DNA from: Opitutaceae bacterium
GTDB lineage: Bacteria > Verrucomicrobiota > Verrucomicrobiia > Opitutales > Opitutaceae
Direction of reading: 5' to 3'
DNA: 37,488 bases
NCBI GenBank assembly: GCA_028822375.1
Contig: JAPKDW010000010.1
Span: 1-37,488, forward strand
Each line of letters begins with the position of its first letter. Position 1 is the first letter of the stretch. Both the position numbers and the translations under genes were made by a program. The notes below the pieces were generated by a model. The model was not told where the DNA came from, did not search any database, and worked only from the letters and a program-made list of their open reading frames with translations. Shown here piece by piece: positions 31,530-37,488 of the stretch.

Positions 31530-33701
31530 ATGAAATCGATTTCAAAGACGAAAATTTGGATTTTTCGATTCATACTGGCGATAGGCTCGCCACTCGCTTT
31601 CTTCCTACTTCTTGAATTGACACTCCGCTTGGTCGGATATGGCTATCCATCGACCCTACTTCTCCCTCAAGAAAACGGTACCCTCGGAACCAATACAAAA
31701 TTTGCCTGGCGTTTTTTCGATCCCAAGATTGCTCGGATCCCCGAGGCGATATCAATCGCCCCAATAAAACCTCCCAACACCAAGCGTATCTTCGTACTGG
31801 GAGGATCCGCTGCCCAGGGTGTTCCCCATTCTGCCTATAGTTTTTCGCGCCTATTGGAAGTCATGCTGGACACCGTTTATCCAGAGCAAAATTTTGAAAT
31901 CTACAATGTGGCGATGACCGCCATCAACTCCCATGTGGTCCTACCCATTGCTCGAGAATGCGCCGCCCTGGATCCTGACTTATTCATTGTATACATGGGA
32001 AACAATGAAGTCGTTGGACCTTACGGACCCGGGTCAGTCATCACTCCATTCCAGCCGAACTTGTCTATCATACGACTCAGCGTTGGTTTAAAGGCGACGA
32101 GAACGGGCCAGCTTTTGTCTAATGTTATTGGAAAAATTGGGAACGATCCGGCAGCTCCCTCTCAATGGACAGGGATGGATATATTTGTAGACAAGGTTGT
32201 CTCTCCCATTGATCCGCGACTCGAAAGCGTCTATTCTCACTTTCAATCGAATCTCAGGGATATTATCGACGTGGGAAGAAACGCGGGCGCCCATGTCCTC
32301 GTAAGTACGGTAGCAACCAATCTAATGGACTCGCCCCCATTTTCGTCGCAACATTCTCCCAGCCTTTCAGATTCCGACTTGCAGCAATGGCAGGGCGCAT
32401 ACGATGAAGCCACAAAGCAATTACTACGGGGAAATTATTCGGAAGCCCTCGCCCTCCTAGAGAAATCCGAGTTGGCGAACCCGCAACACGCCCTACTCGC
32501 TTATCAGAAGGCCCAGTCTTTCGAAAAACTCGGACAGCTAAACAAAGCGAGGGGAGCCTATATAGATGCTCGCAATTTAGACGCGCTTCGCTTTCGAGCA
32601 GACTCCGCCCTCAACGAGCGGATAAAAGAGACGGTTCAAACTTACTCCGATGAACGCGTCGCGCTTTTCGACGCGGAGCGCGCATTCGGGGGAACTGCGG
32701 ATTCCACGTATCCCATCGCTGGCTACGACGATTTTTTCGAACACGTTCACTTAACCTTCGAAGGCAGCTATAAGCTAGCCAACGGGCTATTGAACCAGTT
32801 GCCGAATGTTTTCCCCGAGCTCCTGCCGATCAAAGAAAACCGAACGCCCAGTTCCCAAACCACCGCGACACAACTTGGCTGGAATAGCTGGGGCAAAATC
32901 CAGCAGCTCGACGGCATCTTGCCGCTCATTGACAGACCACCCTTCACTTACCAAGTCGGTCATGAGCAACGATTGTTGGCGCTTAGAAACGACTTGAATC
33001 GTTATTCCGCCGAGCTGGGAAAAGACAACGCAACCGGAGCGCTTCAGAATTTTGCCAACGCCCTCGTAGATCGCCCGGAAGACCCTTATCTACATCAATT
33101 GCTTGGGGAACTGTACTATGCGATGAACCGGCATGACGATGCCTTCGAACATATCAATGCGATGTTACGCATACTCCCGACGAGCCATGATGCCTTCATG
33201 CAGCTGGCGTATGTCTATTTTAGATCTGGCCAAGTCGAGGAGTCGCTGCCCCATTTCCGGCGGGCGATAGAACTCAGCCCTTACTACTCGCAGACTCAAA
33301 TCGATCTTGCATCCGCGCTAGCCCATCTGAAGCGATTTGAAGAGGCCGAAGAAATTTGCCAGCGACTCATCCAGCGCCAACCCGAAGACCCAGCGCTGCA
33401 ATTCGGATATGGATACGTGTTGCTGCAAGCAGGAAAGTTAGACGCCGCTGAAGAACCCCTGCTCAAAGCATTCACTTTGGATCCCAACGCCTTTCATCTG
33501 AGACAGCTTGTCGACCCCAAGCTCCGTGCGGCCGGTAAACAAAGCATGAGTCGCAAATTCGATAGCTTATTTATTGAGAGTCAACCCGACCGAAAGAAAG
33601 CGTACGGGCAATTAATCGATTACTATTTCAACTCCAAAGATATCCCTTCAGTCAAATACTATAATCAGTTGCGGGACGAATTGGAGATTTCCGAGGAGTA
33701 A
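31530..33701 (+). CDS. Membrane-anchored SGNH-hydrolase-like protein with TPR repeats
   Basis: 723 residues. One membrane helix at about 10-32 ('FRFILAIGSPLAFFLLLEL') anchors it in the inner membrane. The SGNH/GDSL-like fold follows: block I Ser93 in 'FVLGGSAAQG', Asn126 in 'IYNVAMTAINS', block III Gly157-Asn158-Asn159-Glu160 in 'IVYMGNNEV', and block V His407 in 'FFEHVHLTFEG'. TPR-like helices are inserted in the hydrolase domain (about 290-360, 'YSEALALLEKSELANPQ') and a C-terminal set covers about 490-690 ('DPYLHQLLGELYYAMNRHDD', 'AEEICQRLIQRQPEDP'). The fold usually has esterase or acyl-transfer activity; the all-in-one arrangement suggests a role on envelope polysaccharide or protein. 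No operon partner is obvious. Confidence 0.88.
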   Translation: MKSISKTKIWIFRFILAIGSPLAFFLLLELTLRLVGYGYPSTLLLPQENGTLGTNTKFAWRFFDPKIARIPEAISIAPIKPPNTKRIFVLGGSAAQGVPHSAYSFSRLLEVMLDTVYPEQNFEIYNVAMTAINSHVVLPIARECAALDPDLFIVYMGNNEVVGPYGPGSVITPFQPNLSIIRLSVGLKATRTGQLLSNVIGKIGNDPAAPSQWTGMDIFVDKVVSPIDPRLESVYSHFQSNLRDIIDVGRNAGAHVLVSTVATNLMDSPPFSSQHSPSLSDSDLQQWQGAYDEATKQLLRGNYSEALALLEKSELANPQHALLAYQKAQSFEKLGQLNKARGAYIDARNLDALRFRADSALNERIKETVQTYSDERVALFDAERAFGGTADSTYPIAGYDDFFEHVHLTFEGSYKLANGLLNQLPNVFPELLPIKENRTPSSQTTATQLGWNSWGKIQQLDGILPLIDRPPFTYQVGHEQRLLALRNDLNRYSAELGKDNATGALQNFANALVDRPEDPYLHQLLGELYYAMNRHDDAFEHINAMLRILPTSHDAFMQLAYVYFRSGQVEESLPHFRRAIELSPYYSQTQIDLASALAHLKRFEEAEEICQRLIQRQPEDPALQFGYGYVLLQAGKLDAAEEPLLKAFTLDPNAFHLRQLVDPKLRAAGKQSMSRKFDSLFIESQPDRKKAYGQLIDYYFNSKDIPSVKYYNQLRDELEISEE

Positions 33702-33754
33702 CCTGGGATAGATGACAATCAGATATGACCGCCCACATTCCTCGATTCCATCCA

Positions 33755-33790
33755 CAAAAAAGCCGGTCCACCTTTTTAAGGTAGACCGGC
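33755..33790 (-). terminator. Intrinsic terminator of the TonB receptor gene
   Basis: Read on the minus strand, GCCGGTCTACCTT pairs with AAGGTGGACCGGC (one mismatch) around a short A-rich loop and is followed by TTTTTTG. It lies 29 bp after the stop of the receptor gene. On the plus strand the hairpin lacks a T-run but could still slow transcription from the TPR gene. Confidence 0.85.
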
Positions 33791-33818
33791 GAAATTAAAT
33801 ATTAACTATACCCAATAC

Positions 33819-36800
33819 TTAGAACCTGAAGGTGTTGGTAAGGTATATATCCTTTGGGTTGGGATTGCGCACGACTGCCGTTCTTCCATCTGGATTGATA
33901 ACCACCGGGATGTAATCGTTGTCTCCAAGGGCATTCCGCATGTTTAGCTGAATCTTCCAGGTAATCTTGTCATTGATGGGCCGGGAATAACTGGCCCACA
34001 GGTCGATATTCGTTTCAGCAGGACCAAAGAACGCCCGATCCAAAACTGGAAGCAAGATGCCATCTGCGTTTAATTGCCTTTCGTAACCAACCGCTGCCTT
34101 CGATTGGTAGCGCCAAGCGCCACCAACGCCGAATCCTTTCAATACCCCTTCACTGTAGCTGTAGTTAGTGGCTAAATTGGTACGCCATTCCCGTTGTTCC
34201 AGAGAAACAGTACCATCTTTTGCTTGCTCAGTAGCGAGCGGAATAAGCGTGGCGCCATTTAACCGGCTTTGAAAGGTTGAACTGCCGTCATTGTCCGGTG
34301 CATCTTGCAGACCATAAACGCCCTCTCTTATCATACCTGCAATCGTTTCAGCTGCAACTTCAGCCAAAATGGGTGCTGAATTAGAAGTTACCGTTTCCTG
34401 TTGTCCCACATTTAGAGACATACGCCAATTTTTAGTTAGATTACCGATCAATTCAGCTTCGTATCCCTCCGAGCTAAAAGACCGGGTTGCGGTCAAACCA
34501 ATAATTGGATCGATAAAGAAGGTAGCACCTTCGGCTGGAAGCGGTGGCTCGTAGCGGGCATTAATCAGCGCTTCAATCTCTGGCGGCAGGTACCCTCTTA
34601 TACCTTGCTGGAGCTCCGCATACGAATTGAAAGTGCCCGCATCCGGAAAGCGAGCGTCAGTCGCTTGAGCAATAATTTCCTCGAATGGAACTCCTTCCGC
34701 TTCAATAACTCCCCAGCGAACAGCGCCCAATGGACTCAGAATTGCATTCGCGGCTGCGGTCAAATTGGCATCCTCGTTCGCACTGGACATTTCGAACTTG
34801 CTAATGCGCAGGGAAATTGCGCCCTCTTTGAACTCAAATCCAATACCGTATTCTTTCGTTGAACCCGCTGGACTGGAGAGGATATTTCCTCGAATATCGC
34901 GGCGGGTGGATTCAGGCGCAAAGTTTTCCGACTCGTTCCAGTGAAAACTGACATTGGTACTGCCAAAATCTATGAGCTCATCCGGTATGTGAACCACCAT
35001 ACTATTGGTTCGAGTACTTCCTTTGATGAGGGGGTCGGCAGCAGTAGCTAATTGAGTTTGCCCAAGATCCGCCGATCCCTCTGGTCCGCGGCCAAGACTG
35101 GCTTGTCCGGTATTCACGGATTCATCCGTTCTCAACCCGACTAGTCCGACGATGTTGCCATTCCAGAATCGGCTCTGCCAAGCAATGGCTTCAGAAGTTA
35201 TAACTTGTTCATTTCTGCGGGCAGAGTTGAGACTAAGCCTACTTGTGAAAGTATTATAGAACGAGGGATCCCCAGTGCCTGGCACATAGGTTTCCAGGGT
35301 AGATCCCGCTGGAACTCCCGGCCCCAACTCAGGTTTCGGGTGGTCGTTCCAAGAAAAAAAGTATTGGTCTCCAGGCTGAGTCAAAACTGCGTTAGTAGGC
35401 TGGGTTAATCGTACATCACTCGCGGACTGAAACTCTGAACCCCGCAAATCACCCGTAATGTATGCTAGCATATTCACATTGCGTCGGCCGGCGGCATCGT
35501 TACCTGAGAAAATATCCGATGCGATGCGAGGAGCATCTACACTGTCCCAAACGAAGCGTTGATTCAACGTCAGGTTGTCAATGGTTTGCTCGTTCCACAA
35601 ACCGGTAAAAGTATGGTTGCCGAACCATCCTAGAGGGCCTTCTCGTTCCGTAAAATCCAGTTCATAAAAGGCGGTGGCGCGAAGGGATTCTCGAGTCGTT
35701 GTCCTTTCTGACGGTTGAGTACCTCTGGATTGAATCAACGCCCTTCCCACATTGGGATTTGGTTGGTCGTTGGTAAGGTGCGAAGAGACATCGATTCGAA
35801 CGTCTTCATCCCAGGGAAATGATTCATAGGCGTTGTAATCTTGCTGGTCATACACGAACTCAATACCTCCTTTGCCATTAAATAGCGCCTGTTCTAAAGC
35901 AAAGTTTGTAGCGTTCCAATCATGGGAGGCAAATTCTGTTGTACCTTCGAGAAGGAGTTTCCTGTTATCGAGTACATTTGTGTCCATAATCACTGGCTGA
36001 GTGAATCCAGGAGTGTTACCACTTCTAAAGATAGTGGTTGTGTGCAGTGTCTCTAACCTACCCCTAGGTGCGGGCACCTTATTCCAATTTATGCGTCCCA
36101 AGACTCCCTGCACCCCAGGTTGGCCGGGTAACCCCACCGAAGGAACAGGAGAATTCACGTCATTCCAAGTAATTGGGATGTTCACCCAGGCTGATAGGGA
36201 ATTCGGGAAACCATTTCGTCCGATCTTCGCACCGGGAAGGGTGTCGATGATAGTCTTTGGGACGAAGACACCGAGTTTGTCGTCATTGTGAGAATTATCA
36301 ATATACCCTGGAAGCGGTACGCCCGTAATGGCTTCAATACTTCGGTCGGTTTCTGGCGCGAACCAACCGCCGTATCCATTCCGTGGAGGTATTACATTGA
36401 CGGGTGTGCCTTCGATCGAGCCGTCCTCGAAATTCGCCTTTATAGCGGTCCGGCCAAAAAAGTTGGAATTCTCGTTTCTTGAAACGACCCATTCCGCGGC
36501 AGCGTAAAACCGCTTGTCTTCTTCGTACGCGGGCTTTTGATGAAACTCTAGTTCCTCATTCAATATTGAGAACCGTACTGCGAGTTTGTCCTCAACGAGG
36601 ACCTTATTGTAATCCAAGGTCTCCCGATGGCTTCCCGTTTCGCCAATTCGGATTCCGAGCACGCCAAATGTATCTCCTAGAGTGGCTTGTTTCACCCCGT
36701 TGTTTATAATACCTCCTGGACTGCCCACCCCGAAGAGCAATGAATTGGGTCCCCGGTTTATGGTTACGCGGTCAGTATTATAGGAATCGAACGGGATATC

Positions 36801-37250
36801 AGTAAGAAAGTATCCACGAGTAAGCGAAGCGGCAGCAAGTCCACGAATACGCTGTCCGTTGCTCTGTGGGCTGGCACGTTGCGAATCCAACGTTGGTCCC
36901 TCTACGGTGTCGTCGCCCCCGGCAAAGTTCCCCATTTCACCACTGACCTCAGTATTCAGACCGTAGGAAAGGACAGTGGATGCATCGGTAGCCCCAGTGT
37001 CTTCCAGAAACTCGGGGGTAAAAACGGAAATGGCAGCTCCGATATCGCGCAAATTCGTTTTAATACGGGTTCCTGCAAGGGTCGAGGTAGCGGTATAGCC
37101 GATGGAGTCCTCCGCTGTAACGGAGAACGGCGAAAGCTCGAAGACTTCCTCTTCGTCTTGGGCAACAAGAACGACGGGAGAACTTGCAATCGCGCAAGCA
37201 AGCAGGCCTTTAAACAGACCGACTGGATTTCGTTTTTCTATATTCATCAT
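33819..37250 (-). CDS. TonB-dependent outer-membrane receptor, Opitutae type
   Basis: 1143 residues, long for the family but normal in this class. A Sec signal ends near 'VVLVAQ' (residue 31). It is followed by the acidic 'EEEVFELSPFSVTAEDS', the usual mature N-terminus and TonB-box region of verrucomicrobial receptors. The plug domain (about 55-210) has 'IGAAISVFTPEFLEDTGATD' and ends with 'TINRGPNSLLFGVGSPGGII'. The rest is a 22-strand barrel; the last residues 'DIYLTNTFRF' end in Phe, as expected for outer-membrane insertion. It imports large ligands using TonB energy; the substrate is not visible, but the neighbouring glycan enzymes point to oligosaccharides. No SusD homologue lies next to it. 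ATG-ATG start; 37250 was used. Confidence 0.93.
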   Translation of the reverse strand: MMNIEKRNPVGLFKGLLACAIASSPVVLVAQDEEEVFELSPFSVTAEDSIGYTATSTLAGTRIKTNLRDIGAAISVFTPEFLEDTGATDASTVLSYGLNTEVSGEMGNFAGGDDTVEGPTLDSQRASPQSNGQRIRGLAAASLTRGYFLTDIPFDSYNTDRVTINRGPNSLLFGVGSPGGIINNGVKQATLGDTFGVLGIRIGETGSHRETLDYNKVLVEDKLAVRFSILNEELEFHQKPAYEEDKRFYAAAEWVVSRNENSNFFGRTAIKANFEDGSIEGTPVNVIPPRNGYGGWFAPETDRSIEAITGVPLPGYIDNSHNDDKLGVFVPKTIIDTLPGAKIGRNGFPNSLSAWVNIPITWNDVNSPVPSVGLPGQPGVQGVLGRINWNKVPAPRGRLETLHTTTIFRSGNTPGFTQPVIMDTNVLDNRKLLLEGTTEFASHDWNATNFALEQALFNGKGGIEFVYDQQDYNAYESFPWDEDVRIDVSSHLTNDQPNPNVGRALIQSRGTQPSERTTTRESLRATAFYELDFTEREGPLGWFGNHTFTGLWNEQTIDNLTLNQRFVWDSVDAPRIASDIFSGNDAAGRRNVNMLAYITGDLRGSEFQSASDVRLTQPTNAVLTQPGDQYFFSWNDHPKPELGPGVPAGSTLETYVPGTGDPSFYNTFTSRLSLNSARRNEQVITSEAIAWQSRFWNGNIVGLVGLRTDESVNTGQASLGRGPEGSADLGQTQLATAADPLIKGSTRTNSMVVHIPDELIDFGSTNVSFHWNESENFAPESTRRDIRGNILSSPAGSTKEYGIGFEFKEGAISLRISKFEMSSANEDANLTAAANAILSPLGAVRWGVIEAEGVPFEEIIAQATDARFPDAGTFNSYAELQQGIRGYLPPEIEALINARYEPPLPAEGATFFIDPIIGLTATRSFSSEGYEAELIGNLTKNWRMSLNVGQQETVTSNSAPILAEVAAETIAGMIREGVYGLQDAPDNDGSSTFQSRLNGATLIPLATEQAKDGTVSLEQREWRTNLATNYSYSEGVLKGFGVGGAWRYQSKAAVGYERQLNADGILLPVLDRAFFGPAETNIDLWASYSRPINDKITWKIQLNMRNALGDNDYIPVVINPDGRTAVVRNPNPKDIYLTNTFRF

Positions 37251-37488
37251 AGGGGTTGGTGGGTATTGTGTTAATTTCTGTGAATAGTAAATTCAAGAGG
37301 GCCACCTGGAATTCTCTGGTTAGCTCTACAGCGGATCAGTGACAATGCAAAGGCAGGCAGCCACGTCTGTGGCGTTGTTTCTCCACGGTAGTTTTTAATC
37401 GAGGCAATATTCTGGGTTTAGGCAAGGTGGAGGGTGGCTAACAACTTAGATGCACGATAAACGCACCCCTTGCTAATAGACGAGCTTT
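37251..37488. other. Upstream region of the TonB receptor gene
   Basis: About 240 bp to the window end. It should contain the receptor promoter; I see no gene, repeat or obvious regulatory site in it. Confidence 0.4.

Overview
The window looks like an accessory, polymer-degradation-type chromosomal region of a Verrucomicrobiota bacterium, most likely class Opitutae. Supporting this are an N-terminal 'VFELSPFSVTAEDS' type TonB-receptor plug with a 'DIGAAISVFTPEFLEDTGATD' type motif, three pairs of Tat-exported DUF1552 and planctomycete-type cytochrome/DUF1592-DUF1588-DUF1585 proteins, formylglycine sulfatases, Tat-exported Gfo/Idh/MocA oxidoreductases, an ECF sigma factor of the Rhodopirellula/Verrucomicrobium type, and a PEP-CTERM remnant. 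The assignment is inference from gene content, not from a marker gene.

Layout. 1-11.3 kb, all on the minus strand and read from high to low coordinates: ECF sigma factor, FecR-like membrane protein (ATGA overlap), DUF1552, DUF1592; then a second DUF1552-DUF1592 pair; then a TauD/TfdA dioxygenase. 11.3-12.1 kb: a lipoprotein gene broken by an internal deletion, then palindromic repeats. 12.1-14.7 kb, minus strand: a small membrane ORF, a secreted sulfatase and a glycerophosphodiester phosphodiesterase. 14.9-24.2 kb, plus strand: DUF1080 hydrolase, remnant of a four-helix-bundle gene, sulfatase with C-terminal HEAT-like repeats, second secreted sulfatase, third DUF1592-DUF1552 pair (opposite order to the first two), and an unrecognised secreted protein. 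24.3-29.9 kb is a decayed or mosaic zone: sulfatase 3' remnant, intact Gfo/Idh/MocA gene, frameshifted LamG/PEP-CTERM remnant, RNase HI remnant, FG-GAP protein and the 3' end of a tRNA. 29.9-37.3 kb: second Gfo/Idh/MocA gene (minus), an SGNH-TPR membrane protein (plus) and a TonB-dependent receptor (minus) with a clear intrinsic terminator.

How the genes may work together (inference): sulfatases remove sulfate esters from glycans; Gfo/Idh/MocA enzymes and the DUF1080 (3-keto-glycoside hydrolase) protein fit oxidation-assisted glycoside cleavage; the TonB receptor imports oligomers; the heme-motif DUF1592 proteins with DUF1552 partners may be envelope redox modules of unknown reaction, one pair being placed directly behind a sigma/FecR regulator pair.

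The most unusual non-coding signal is a family of nested-palindrome, MITE-like elements. The outer inverted repeats resemble AGAGACTGTTTAATAAGTC and the inner arms resemble TGTAGGAGCGG. There are at least five copies in the window, two of which supply the stop codon of the adjacent gene. Related simpler palindromes are also present. At least five genes have been reduced to pieces. No transposase, integrase or CRISPR array was seen.
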